From Paracoccaceae bacterium (GTDB lineage: Bacteria; Pseudomonadota; Alphaproteobacteria; Rhodobacterales; Rhodobacteraceae): 33,785 nucleotides of DNA. Positions 9,226 to 16,736 of the stretch are shown piece after piece. Position 1 is the first letter of the stretch. Every line of letters starts with the position of its first letter. The translations under genes and the position numbers were made by a program. The DNA is taken from positions 1 to 33,785 of the forward strand of contig JADHOV010000030.1 in NCBI GenBank assembly GCA_016778765.1, written 5' to 3'. The notes beneath the pieces were generated by a model. That model was not told the origin of the DNA, searched no databases, and saw only the letters and a list, made by a program, of their open reading frames with translations.

Positions 9226-9588
9226 ATGACTGAATTTTCCCAAAAGATCTGCGTGGCATGCCAACCGGATGCCGAACCTGCCAGCGCTGCAGAATTGGCT
9301 GACTTTTTGGCCAAGAACCCAAATTGGGCGATGACCCATCGCGATAGTGTCAAACGCATCGAGCGCAGCTATAACTTCAAGAACTTTCAAGACGCGCTCA
9401 CCTTTACGAATGCGGTGGGCGAGGTGGCCGAGCAAGAAGGCCATCATCCCAGCATTCAGACCGAATGGGGCAAAGTGATCGTTACCTGGTGGAGCCATAA
9501 AATTGCAGATTTACATTTGAATGATCTGATCTTGGCCGCGCGCTGCGATAGACGCTACGATCTTCAAATGGCAAAACAGCCCGTTTAA
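9226..9588 (+). CDS. phhB: Pterin-4a-carbinolamine dehydratase, 120 aa
   Basis: This small cytoplasmic enzyme dehydrates 4a-hydroxytetrahydrobiopterin (or tetrahydropterin) to quinonoid dihydropterin, recycling the cofactor of aromatic amino acid hydroxylases. It may also act in molybdopterin or folate metabolism. The core motif is EGHHPSIQTEWGKVIVTWWSH (about residues 71-91), with the HHP active-site histidines, then a LHLNDLILAARCD end matching the family's GLTxxDxxLA pattern. I start at the ATG at 9226 (length typical at about 100-120). The open frame upstream to 8968 covers the neighbouring gene's start and does not look coding. No phenylalanine hydroxylase gene is in the window. Confidence 0.9.
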   Translation: MTEFSQKICVACQPDAEPASAAELADFLAKNPNWAMTHRDSVKRIERSYNFKNFQDALTFTNAVGEVAEQEGHHPSIQTEWGKVIVTWWSHKIADLHLNDLILAARCDRRYDLQMAKQPV

Positions 9589-9710
9589 ACCGTCAGAGCC
9601 ATCCAATCCCCAGCGTGGGCGCTTGTGCATATTAAAGAGACTCTGTGCTTAAATTGAACAGTCCTCATTTTACGATTTTTATGCTATAAGTCTTAAATGG
9701 AGGAGAAAAC

Positions 9711-9821
9711 ATGTCAAACGAGCAGGGAAATTTAAAGGGCGCAGGCATCTCACTGATCATCATTATCGCAATTATGGTGGTTTTTCCACTTGTGGTAAAT
9801 CTCATCACGACTTCCTATTGA
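9711..9821 (+). CDS. Small single-span membrane peptide, 36 aa
   Basis: The frame from ATG 9711 to TGA 9819-9821 codes 36 residues. A polar N-terminus (MSNEQGNLKGAG) is followed by an unbroken hydrophobic stretch (ISLIIIIAIMVVFPLVVNLI) and a short TTSY tail. That fits a single transmembrane helix with the N-terminus probably inside. A near-perfect ribosome binding site (GGAGGAG) ends six bases before the ATG, among the strongest in the window. It is isolated: 122 bases after phhB and 266 bases before the MORN gene, with an A+T-rich stretch upstream (9660-9690) that could be a promoter. The function is unknown; many such peptides modulate membrane complexes, but nothing here says which. Confidence 0.7.
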   Translation: MSNEQGNLKGAGISLIIIIAIMVVFPLVVNLITTSY

Positions 9822-10087
9822 TGGATCTGTGAAAGCGCCAGATAAGGCCCAAGACTGAAACGCAGCCGTGATCGATGATCAATAAGGCAAGAAGCGACAA
9901 GACCGCTTCAAATGCGCCTTCGCAGCGATAAAAAACGGATTGGGGGCCGCCCAGAGGCGCCCTTGCTTTCGTGATCTTTAGCATTAAGCTTCTCTAGACC
10001 GGCACTAAAGGATCTCAACAGGGCCAGCGCGCCCGAGGGGCACCAAAGCACTGCCTAAAGAGCCCCGCTGGATGAGAAAGGCACAGC

Positions 10088-10726
10088 GTGTACGCAGTAA
10101 AACTGGTCTTAAATATAATAAGCCTAGCCTTGAACACGGCTATTTTTGTCTTGATTGCTCTGCCAATTATCGACCGCAGCGGTTTTTTACAGGTTGACTG
10201 GCGGCCAGAGCTGACCTTTGCGGCAGAGTTGGCTCTGGCACCAGCAATCAAAAGCCAGGCCAGCGCACCGCCAGCCCAATTCGATCAACGCATTTCTCTT
10301 CCCATTGCGCGATTAGAGGCGCCCCAACTGGGCCAACATCAAACGGTCTCTTCTTATACCAGCGAAGCCTCTTCCCTACGTCGTCTGCTTGATAAGGCCC
10401 AGCAACCAGCGCAGCGCTGGGTTTCCATTGAAGATCAAACTGACACCGCTTTCATGCAGGCCAAACGCCATAAACCACCCTGCCCAACCTCAAACTTTGC
10501 ACCCTGGAGCGATTGCTTCGGCCGTTTTGAATTGCCTTGGGGGGCGATTTATCAGGGCGTCTGGCAGCAGGACCAATTTAATGGCATAGGCAAATTATTA
10601 TTGGAAAATGGCGAATTATTTCAGGGCTATTTTAAAAACAACCGCCGCCACGGGCTGGGGGTTTTGCTTAAACAAGATGGCAGCCGCGTAAGCGGCACCT
10701 GGCAAAATGGAGGATTGCTAAAATGA
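10088..10726 (+). CDS. MORN-repeat protein with N-terminal membrane anchor, 212 aa
   Basis: It starts at GTG 10088 with GAGAAAGG about seven bases upstream. Residues 5-30 are hydrophobic (LVLNIISLALNTAIFVLIALPII), giving a signal anchor. A proline/alanine/glutamine-rich linker (about 50-140) is followed by about three MORN-type repeats near the C-terminus: IYQGVWQQDQFNGIGKL, LFQGYFKNNRRHGLGVLL and VSGTWQNGGL. MORN repeats form beta-hairpin rods that often bind lipids or proteins at membranes. Two cysteines (CPTSNFAPWSDC) just before the repeats could be disulfide-bonded in the periplasm. The function is unknown. Confidence 0.7.
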   Translation: MYAVKLVLNIISLALNTAIFVLIALPIIDRSGFLQVDWRPELTFAAELALAPAIKSQASAPPAQFDQRISLPIARLEAPQLGQHQTVSSYTSEASSLRRLLDKAQQPAQRWVSIEDQTDTAFMQAKRHKPPCPTSNFAPWSDCFGRFELPWGAIYQGVWQQDQFNGIGKLLLENGELFQGYFKNNRRHGLGVLLKQDGSRVSGTWQNGGLLK

Positions 10727-10763
10727 GCGCTTTACCAAAGCGGGCACTCCAAACTAACCTGTG

Positions 10764-10804
10764 TAACCGGTTATTTTAACAGGCCTCAAACTAGGCCTCA
10801 AACG
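10764..10804. repeat. Palindrome plus 12-base tandem repeat
   Basis: TAACCGGTTA (10764-10773) is a perfect palindrome, nested between CCTGT (10758-10762) and ACAGG (10779-10783). It is followed by two adjacent copies of AGGCCTCAAAC(T/G) at 10781-10792 and 10793-10804, differing in one base. The block sits 44 bases before the MFS gene start and after the MORN gene, so it may be a promoter or attenuator element of either. Confidence 0.5.
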
Positions 10805-10848
10805 CCGTTTGCTTGCGCGAAGCGAGACCGAAAAACAAAGGACTAAAT

Positions 10849-12144
10849 GTGACACGCTATAAAGTGTTTGCCGGGGCGTGCTTAACCCAATTTATCGTGA
10901 TCGGATTTTTGTTTTCTTACGGGGTGTTTTTCAGCGCGTTTGAAACGGAATTCGGATGGTCACGGACGCTGCTGCCAAGCTGCTCGGCATTGGCATTTTT
11001 CGTCATGGGGGTGTTGGCGATTATCGCGGGGCGTCTCTCTGATCGCTATGGCCCTCGGCTGGTTTTAGGCTTTACCGGGCTGATGTATGGGCTTGGATTT
11101 ATTTTAATGTCCCAGATCACGCAGCCGTGGCAATTGCTCATGATCTTCGTCGTCTTTATTGGTTTGGGGATGGGCACCCATGATGTCGTAACCCTCTCAA
11201 CCGTGGCGCGTTGGTTTCCAAACGGGCGCGGTTTCATCACTGGTTTGGTAAAACTGGGAACCGCCGCGGGGCAAATGACCTTGCCCCCGATCGCCGCTTT
11301 TTTGATTCTCAGCTATGGCTGGCGCCGCAGTTTGATAATTTTAGGCCTATTGGCAGCTCTGAGCCTTCTGGCAGCCGCCCTATTAATGTCGCGCTCGGAA
11401 AACGAGAAGCCGACAGCTGCGCAAGCCAAACTTGCAACTGCCTCATTTCAAGACGCCAAACGCAGTTTGACGTTCAAAAAACTTTGTCTGATACAATTTT
11501 TATTTTTCCCCACCTTGATGACAATCCCAACACATATTGCGGTTTATGGCATAGATTTGGGGATGACGGGCGCGCGTACGGCCTTGTTGCTAACTGTGAT
11601 TGGCGCCGCCAGCATGGCCGGCCGGCTGGCAACGGGATATTTCCAAGATCGCTTGGGAAGCCAAGCCGCCTATAGCGCCTGCTTTATTCCGATTTTAATC
11701 AGCCTTAACGCCCTGATTTTATGAGACAATCATACCGCTTTATTCGTGTTTATGGCGCTTTACGGTTTTGGCCATAGTGGCTTTTTTTCCGTCGTCTCGC
11801 CCACCGTTGCGGAATATTTTGGGATGCAATCGCATGGAGCGCTGTTTGGCATTATTTTATTTTTTGGCACGATCGGCGGTGCCATTGGGCCAATACTTGG
11901 TGGTATGGTGTTTGATTATTCAGGCAATTATGATAGCGCCTTTATTACTTTGGCGGTTCTCATGGCCTTGGGCTTGATCTTGGTGCTCACGCTGCCAAAA
12001 ACCAAGCCGCAGCTGCTTAGGCAAACCGAAAAAGCTCAGTTCATCAGCCGCGTGCGCGCCGCATCAAAGCGCTCTTTGATGAAGTCAAATTTATCATCTG
12101 GATCGTCGATGGGCAGATCCTCATTCACCGCCCAAGCAATATGA
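10849..12144 (+). pseudogene. MFS transporter gene broken by in-frame TGA; reads past its end into the next gene
   Basis: It is a major facilitator of the monocarboxylate / oxalate-formate type by its N-terminal pattern (SYGVFFSAFETEFGWSRTLL, then GRLSDRYGPRLVL between helices 2 and 3). About eight membrane helices precede a TGA at 11722-11724. The same phase reopens at once (DNHTALFVFMALYGFGHSGFF) and encodes the last helices (GIILFFGTIGGAIGPILGGM). I start at GTG 10849 with AAAGGA six bases upstream rather than TTG 10813. The C-terminal frame has no stop until 12144, running 109 bases into the opposing gene at 12036-12260. The natural end seems lost or poorly conserved. A neighbouring base change (TGG to TGA, Trp) would explain the break. 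Probably non-functional, or expressed as a truncated protein. Confidence 0.8.
11722..11724 (+). other. In-frame TGA inside MFS gene
   Basis: Upstream reading ends ISLNALIL and downstream continues in phase with hydrophobic MFS helices. There is no other frame disturbance nearby. No selenocysteine-type stem-loop was looked for beyond inspection, and MFS proteins are not selenoproteins, so a nonsense change is the simplest reading. Confidence 0.85.
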
Positions 12145-12260
12145 TACATATAGCTTTTTAATTCGCTCTGAAACGTTTCGGGCAGCGCCTCATAATAAAT
12201 GTTTACATCACCCAAAAAGCTGCGCATAAAACTTGGGATATGAACCTCTTGGTGCTGCAT
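12036..12260 (-). CDS. Hypothetical acidic protein, 74 aa
   Basis: The family is not recognised. The ATG at 12260 has AGGAG seven bases upstream (CAGGAGATCACA), a strong site. The protein is compact and acidic with aromatic residues (MRSFLGDVNIYYEALPETF, then NEDLPIDDPDDKFDF) and no signal or membrane segment, which looks like a real small cytoplasmic protein. Its 3' end overlaps the run-on C-terminal frame of the MFS pseudogene by 109 bases. It lies downstream of the iclR-type gene on the same strand (118-base gap). Confidence 0.65.
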   Translation of the reverse strand: MQHQEVHIPSFMRSFLGDVNIYYEALPETFQSELKSYMYHIAWAVNEDLPIDDPDDKFDFIKERFDAARTRLMN

Positions 12261-12378
12261 TGTGATCTCCTGACCGATTTCAACACCTTATATACGGCCA
12301 AAATTTGCGATATTTAGAGATCTGCTGCTGTTCGCAGGAAGTGCATTATTTTGCCAATTCTCACCCAAATATTGGGAG

Positions 12379-13131
12379 CTAAGCGGCAGCTCCCGCAACC
12401 TGCAAAGAATGGCCCATTTTCTGTGCCATCTGGCAAAGCTGCTCTCCGATTTGAGCGCGGCGGTCTTTGGTGAAGCGGCGCACCGGCCCGGTGGCGCCAA
12501 TGCTATAAAGCGCCCCAACCGATCCGATTTGCACCGGAGCCGCAACCGACGATACCCCCAGTTCGATTTCCTGTACGCATTCGGCATAGCCGCTGCTGAG
12601 AATCTGATCAAACTCGCGCGACAGGCGTTGCGGATCACAGCGCGTATATTCGGTAAAGGAGCGCATCGGGCCAGATAAAATATCTTGTCGAAACGTATCA
12701 TCCGCAAAGGCTGCGATGACTTTTGAGCATGAACAAGCATGCATCGGGCGAAACCCAAGCCCTGGATGCACGAATGAGCGTTTTGCATCGCCCGGCACTT
12801 CCACATGGATAATTTCAACGCCCCTATTGCGAAAGCGCGATAAAAAGACCGCCTCGCCCAAATCATCGGCAGCGCGCTGCAATGTTGGCGCAGCGCTGCG
12901 GCAAATATCTACATCTGTTTGCCCCAAAAGCGCCAAGCGCACCAAACTTTCTCCGACGATAAACCGCCCTGAAGAAACCTCATCCAGCAATTGCTCCGCC
13001 TGCATTGAGTGCAACAAACGATAGCAGGTGGGTCGCGGCAGATCGGTCAATTGCTGCACTTCTGAGGCCGTAACTGGCCGACCCGCCATGGCCACAGACT
13101 CCAATACTTTCATCACGCGCGCCAGATGCAT
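12379..13131 (-). CDS. IclR-family transcriptional regulator, 250 aa
   Basis: The N-terminal winged helix-turn-helix lies at about residues 3-60 (RVMKVLESVAMAGRPVTASEVQQLTDLPRPTCYRLLHSM). The C-terminal IclR effector domain follows, including FVHPGLGFRPMHACSCSKVIAAF and the helix GYAECVQEIELGVSSVAAPV, typical of the ligand pocket. Length is normal for the family (240-270). It is transcribed away from the SBP56 operon across an 85-base gap holding the palindrome at 13147-13158, so it most likely controls that operon and itself. The effector is unknown; a methylated sulfur compound or its breakdown product is a guess from context. Confidence 0.9.
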   Translation of the reverse strand: MHLARVMKVLESVAMAGRPVTASEVQQLTDLPRPTCYRLLHSMQAEQLLDEVSSGRFIVGESLVRLALLGQTDVDICRSAAPTLQRAADDLGEAVFLSRFRNRGVEIIHVEVPGDAKRSFVHPGLGFRPMHACSCSKVIAAFADDTFRQDILSGPMRSFTEYTRCDPQRLSREFDQILSSGYAECVQEIELGVSSVAAPVQIGSVGALYSIGATGPVRRFTKDRRAQIGEQLCQMAQKMGHSLQVAGAAA

Positions 13132-13146
13132 AAATTCTCACTTTAC

Positions 13147-13158
13147 AGACATTTGTCT
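13147..13158. promoter_or_regulatory. Palindrome AGACA-TT-TGTCT, likely IclR operator
   Basis: Exact 5-base arms around a TT centre, about 15 bases before the iclR-type start codon and about 58 bases before the operon start. A site in the shared divergent region is where an IclR regulator would be expected to bind. Binding itself is inference. Confidence 0.5.
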
Positions 13159-13216
13159 CATGTAATAAGAATAACGTAAGAAAAGTCAAGCATCTCGAAT
13201 CGGTCTGGAGAAAAGA

Positions 13217-14566
13217 ATGGAATGTTGCGGCCCCGGATATGCCTCCCCTGCCGAAGCGATGAAGGCACCTCGTGAAAAGCTGCTCTACACAATCGCCATC
13301 TACACGGGCACGGGCATCCAAAAACCCGATTATCTGGCGACAATCGATAATGATCCTGACAGCCCCACCTATTCGCAAGTGATCAGCCGCTGCGAAGTGC
13401 CCGGGATTGGCGATGAACTGCACCATATGGGCTGGAATGCCTGTTCTTCTTGCTTTGACGACGCCTCAATGGCGCGTAAATATCTTTTGGTGCCCGGCGT
13501 GCGCTCTTCCAATATCCATATCATCGATTGCGCCACAGACCCGCGCAATCCAACGCTATTCAAGGTAATTGATGGGGCTGATATCAAAGCCAAAACCAAT
13601 CTCAGCGCGCCACATACAATCCATTGCTTGGGTTCGGAAATCATCATTTCAATGCTAGGCGATGCGCAAGGCAACGCGCCGGGAGGTTATTTACACCTCA
13701 ATAAAGACTTCGAAATCGTTGGACGTTGGGAAAACTCGATGGGCGATATCAAATTCGGCTATGATTTTTGGTATCAACCGCGCCACAACGTTATGGTCAG
13801 CTCTGAATGGGGCGCGCCCAATACCTTTATGCCTGGTTTTGATCTGGAAGAAGTGGGGCATCTTAAATATGGCCGCGAAATCCATTTTTGGGATTTTGAA
13901 AAGAAAGAGCCGATCAAAAGCATGTATTTGGGTGAAGATGGATTGATCCCATTGGAAGTGCGTTTTCATCACGATCCGGACAGTTCGCATGGCTTTGTCG
14001 GCGCCGCGCTCAGCGCAAACATCATTCATTGGTGGAAAGATCAAAATGACGAGTGGCAATGGGAAAAAATTGTCGATGTTGAAAATGAACCTCATCCGGA
14101 ATGGCCGATCCCAGTACCCGGGGTGATTTCGGTAATTCTTTTATCGATGGATGATAAATATCTCTACCTATGTAATTGGCTGCATGGCGATATACGCCAA
14201 TATGACATCAGCGATCCACACAATGCAAAACTGACCGGCCAGGTGTGGATGGGGGGCTTGCTGGGCAAAGCACCAGAGGTGAACGGCGTGAAAGTCACCG
14301 GCGGGCCGCAAATGATTCAGCTCAGTCTGGATGGTAAGCGGCTCTATGTCACCACCTCTTTGTTCAGTACGTGGGACAATCAGTTTTATCCAGAAATTCG
14401 AACCAATGGTGGCTGTATGTTGATGGTGAATTGCGACACTGAAAATGGCGGCATGGAAATTGATCCGAATTTCGTGGTGGATTTTGGCAAAGAGCCCAAC
14501 GGCCCAAGCCGGTGCCACGAAACCCGCTATCCCGGTGGCGATTGCACAAGCGATATCTGGCTATGA
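13217..14566 (+). CDS. mtoX: SBP56 selenium-binding-protein family; probable methanethiol oxidase, 449 aa
   Basis: The protein is closely SELENBP1-like throughout: CCGPGYASPAEAMKAPRE at the start, DELHHMGWNACSSCF (Cys76 and Cys79, matching the reported selenium-binding region), GYDFWYQPRHNVM, LYLCNWLHGDIRQYDISDP, GGPQMIQLSLDGKRLYVTTS, and the ending RCHETRYPGGDCTSDIW. Members are copper-dependent methanethiol oxidases converting methanethiol to formaldehyde, hydrogen sulfide and hydrogen peroxide; the histidine clusters are candidate metal ligands. No signal peptide is seen, so it appears cytoplasmic, unlike the described periplasmic form. It starts at ATG 13217 after CTGGAGA. It begins a four-gene operon: its TGA overlaps the next ATG. 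The activity is inferred from the family, not shown here. Confidence 0.88.
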   Translation: MECCGPGYASPAEAMKAPREKLLYTIAIYTGTGIQKPDYLATIDNDPDSPTYSQVISRCEVPGIGDELHHMGWNACSSCFDDASMARKYLLVPGVRSSNIHIIDCATDPRNPTLFKVIDGADIKAKTNLSAPHTIHCLGSEIIISMLGDAQGNAPGGYLHLNKDFEIVGRWENSMGDIKFGYDFWYQPRHNVMVSSEWGAPNTFMPGFDLEEVGHLKYGREIHFWDFEKKEPIKSMYLGEDGLIPLEVRFHHDPDSSHGFVGAALSANIIHWWKDQNDEWQWEKIVDVENEPHPEWPIPVPGVISVILLSMDDKYLYLCNWLHGDIRQYDISDPHNAKLTGQVWMGGLLGKAPEVNGVKVTGGPQMIQLSLDGKRLYVTTSLFSTWDNQFYPEIRTNGGCMLMVNCDTENGGMEIDPNFVVDFGKEPNGPSRCHETRYPGGDCTSDIWL

Positions 14567-14931
14567 TGCATAAAATCACGTTGGCAAACCGCGATGGCGT
14601 CACCTATGAGGTGGATCATCGCAAACCGCTGCTAGACAGCCTGCGCGACCAAGGCGTTGATTTGCCTTATGGCTGTAAATATGGCGGTTGCATCACCTGC
14701 GCGGCTAAGCTCACCGATGGCCGCGTGAATCAAGCGCCCCAAGTGGCGCTGAACAATCGCCAGATTACGGATGGCTATGTCATTTTATGCGTCGCCCGCC
14801 CGCTCAGCGATTGCACGTTGGAAATTGGCGTTGAAAGCCATGACAAGCTCTATCGCAACCCCTTCTTGGATCCGCTTGCCCCGCATGAATTGAAAGCTGA
14901 TATCGCCACAAAATTGGAGAAAGCTCCATGA
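14563..14931 (+). CDS. Plant-type [2Fe-2S] ferredoxin, about 122 aa
   Basis: The cysteines at residues 38, 43, 46 and 76 form the exact C-X4-C-X2-C-X29-C pattern of plant/putidaredoxin-like ferredoxins. The loop reads YGCKYGGCITCAAKL and the last cysteine sits in VILCVARP. A C-terminal tail of about 45 residues (to LEKAP) extends beyond the minimal fold. The ATG at 14563 overlaps the SBP56 stop codon in an ATGA and the stop overlaps the following start, so it is translationally coupled. It probably carries electrons for the oxidation of a sulfur compound or to an unlinked partner oxygenase. The partner is not in the window. Confidence 0.9.
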   Translation: MMHKITLANRDGVTYEVDHRKPLLDSLRDQGVDLPYGCKYGGCITCAAKLTDGRVNQAPQVALNNRQITDGYVILCVARPLSDCTLEIGVESHDKLYRNPFLDPLAPHELKADIATKLEKAP

Positions 14932-15386
14932 CCTATATGGACCACGATGCCCCTTACCCTGACGGGTATTTAAATGACATCCTATCGTCGGTTAAAACCA
15001 TCGCCATGGTGGGTGCCAGCCCCGATAAAACCAAGTTCAGCTATGGCGTCTTAAGGGTGCTCAGCGAAACCGGCTTTGATATGATCCCCATCAACCCGCG
15101 CCCCGGTTTGGAAGAAATCCGCGGATTAAAAGTTTACCCATCACTGGATGCAATTGACCGCCCTGTGGATATGGTGGAAGTGTTTCGTCGCCCCGAGGAT
15201 TTGTTGGGAATCGCCCACGAAGCAATTGCCATCAAGGCCAAAGTGCTTTGGGGACAAATTGGTGTGCGCAATGATGACGCCGCGCGGCTTGCCGAAGAGG
15301 CGGGGATGAAAGTGGTGATGAACCGTTGCCCAAAAATAGAACTTTTCCGGCCGTTTTGGAAACCCAAACTGCATTTAGGAATTTAA
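14928..15386 (+). CDS. CoA-binding domain protein (YccU-like), 152 aa
   Basis: This is a single-domain Rossmann protein of the CoA_binding_2 family. The N-terminal glycine-rich turn is AMVGASPDKTKFSYGVLRVL (about residues 23-42), then PINPRPGLEEIRGLKVYPSL, PVDMVEVFRRPE, VLWGQIGVRNDDAARLAEEAG and MNRCPKIE with a conserved cysteine near the end. Family members bind CoA or related nucleotides and often contain the NRCPKIE motif; their function is generally unclear. It overlaps the ferredoxin gene by four bases (ATGA). In this operon it could bind a CoA thioester or carry sulfur on the cysteine; this is inference. Confidence 0.85.
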   Translation: MTYMDHDAPYPDGYLNDILSSVKTIAMVGASPDKTKFSYGVLRVLSETGFDMIPINPRPGLEEIRGLKVYPSLDAIDRPVDMVEVFRRPEDLLGIAHEAIAIKAKVLWGQIGVRNDDAARLAEEAGMKVVMNRCPKIELFRPFWKPKLHLGI

Positions 15387-15388
15387 CC

Positions 15389-15793
15389 ATGGCGCAAAAA
15401 ATAACCAAAGGTATCAAGGCATTGCTCGCAGAAGCCAATGCTGTCGTGCCCAGTATATCCGTTGAAGAGGCCGCCGGCCTATTGGACAGCCAAGATCACG
15501 TCTTTATCGATTTACGGGATATTCGCGAGCTGCAGCGCTCGGGAAAAATACCAAATGCGTTTTCTTGCCCGCGCGGAATGTTGGAATTCTGGATTGATCC
15601 AGAAAGCCCCTATCATAAAGAACTGTTCAACCAAGATAAAACCTATGTATTTTATTGTGCCAGCGCTTGGCGGTCAGCCCTAAGCGCACAGGTCGCGCAG
15701 CAAATGGGATTATCTCCAGTCACGCATATTGCCGGGGGATTCACGGCTTGGCAGAAAGCCGCTGCGCCAATAGAGCCGGTGGATAAGAAGTAA
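15389..15793 (+). CDS. Rhodanese-like sulfurtransferase, 134 aa
   Basis: A single rhodanese domain: DHVFIDLRDIRELQRSGKIPNAF (about residues 34-56), then the active-site loop VFYCASAWRSA with the catalytic cysteine at residue 90 (a CASAWR six-residue loop), and IAGGFTAWQKA near the end. Rhodaneses move sulfane sulfur between donors and thiophilic acceptors. The ATG at 15389 is two bases after the preceding stop, so it shares the operon. The upstream in-frame start at 15326 would overlap the CoA-binding gene and is less likely. With SBP56 releasing sulfide and peroxide, the rhodanese may handle the resulting sulfane sulfur. Confidence 0.85.
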   Translation: MAQKITKGIKALLAEANAVVPSISVEEAAGLLDSQDHVFIDLRDIRELQRSGKIPNAFSCPRGMLEFWIDPESPYHKELFNQDKTYVFYCASAWRSALSAQVAQQMGLSPVTHIAGGFTAWQKAAAPIEPVDKK

Positions 15794-15857
15794 TGCGCCG
15801 CCCCGCGCCTGCACTATAGTGGGCCGGTGTAAATATCCTGAAAGCGAGGCAGAGCAA

Positions 15858-16706
15858 ATGGCGGATTTTGGCGAAAACCCAGATCAAGGGAAATTCTGGA
15901 ACGAAGAACCTGGCCTGTCTTGGGTGGAAAATGACTGCTTGATGAGCGAGCGGCTGGAAACCATCAGTCAATTGCTTCTGGAAAATTTGGGTCTTCGCCC
16001 ATCCGGCAGGATTCTTGATATCGGATGCGGCGGCGGGGGCACCACGCTTGCGCTTGCAAAACGCGCCCCGCCAAGCGCGCAGATTACCGGCTTGGATATT
16101 TCAAAACCACTTTTAGATTTGGCCGCGCAGAAATGCGCGGATCATGAAAACATCAACTTTCTCTTGGCTGATGCGCAGGCGCATCGCTTTGCGTTACAAA
16201 AATTTGACACGGTGATCTCACGATTTGGCGTTATGTTCTTCGAAAACCCGGTGAAAGCCTTTCAAAACATCAAATCCGCACTCACCGTTGAAGGCAGGTT
16301 ACACTTTGTTTGCTGGGCCCCTTTGGAGGAAAACGAATTTTTTTATGCGCCGTTGCAAGCCGCCTTGCAGCATACAGATCAGCCTTTTATCGCCCCCGGC
16401 CGCGCGCCGGGGCCTTTGGCGTTCAGCGATGCCGCATATCTGCGCAGCCTGCTTGAAGAGGCCGGTTTTCAGCAGATTGAGATCGCAAAAACCCCCACAC
16501 GAGTAACCACCAAAGACAGCCCCGAAGAAGATGCCAAGCTGCTGATGCAGATCGGCTTAGCCGCGCGGATTATGACTTTAGCCGAAATGGGGGAGGCTGA
16601 GCGCGCCGAAGTGTTCCGCTCGATGCTGGCGCAATCCGCAGCGCGCCAGAAAGACGGCAAAATTTCCTATGACGCCACGGTTTATATCGTAGCCGCGCGC
16701 GCCTAA
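15858..16706 (+). CDS. Class I SAM-dependent methyltransferase, 282 aa
   Basis: SAM-binding motif I reads ILDIGCGGGGTTLAL (about residues 54-68), followed by motif II ITGLDISKPLLDLA with the acidic ribose-binding residue and motif III LLADAQAH. The pattern is that of UbiE/Methyltransf_11 enzymes. I chose ATG 15858, preceded by GAGGCAGAGCAA, over a GTG at 15819. The substrate is unknown; the presence after a sulfur operon does not prove a link, since the 64-base gap may carry its own promoter. It is convergent with tgt at a 30-base gap. Confidence 0.85.
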   Translation: MADFGENPDQGKFWNEEPGLSWVENDCLMSERLETISQLLLENLGLRPSGRILDIGCGGGGTTLALAKRAPPSAQITGLDISKPLLDLAAQKCADHENINFLLADAQAHRFALQKFDTVISRFGVMFFENPVKAFQNIKSALTVEGRLHFVCWAPLEENEFFYAPLQAALQHTDQPFIAPGRAPGPLAFSDAAYLRSLLEEAGFQQIEIAKTPTRVTTKDSPEEDAKLLMQIGLAARIMTLAEMGEAERAEVFRSMLAQSAARQKDGKISYDATVYIVAARA

Positions 16707-16736
16707 AAAACCGATGCAAAACGCGCCAAAGCCAGG

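Noticed and set aside
11722-11724. Recoding of TGA as selenocysteine or TAG (6348) as pyrrolysine
   Set aside because: Neither the MFS nor the RTX family is known for recoding and no stem-loop signal was seen; nonsense changes or sequence errors are simpler.
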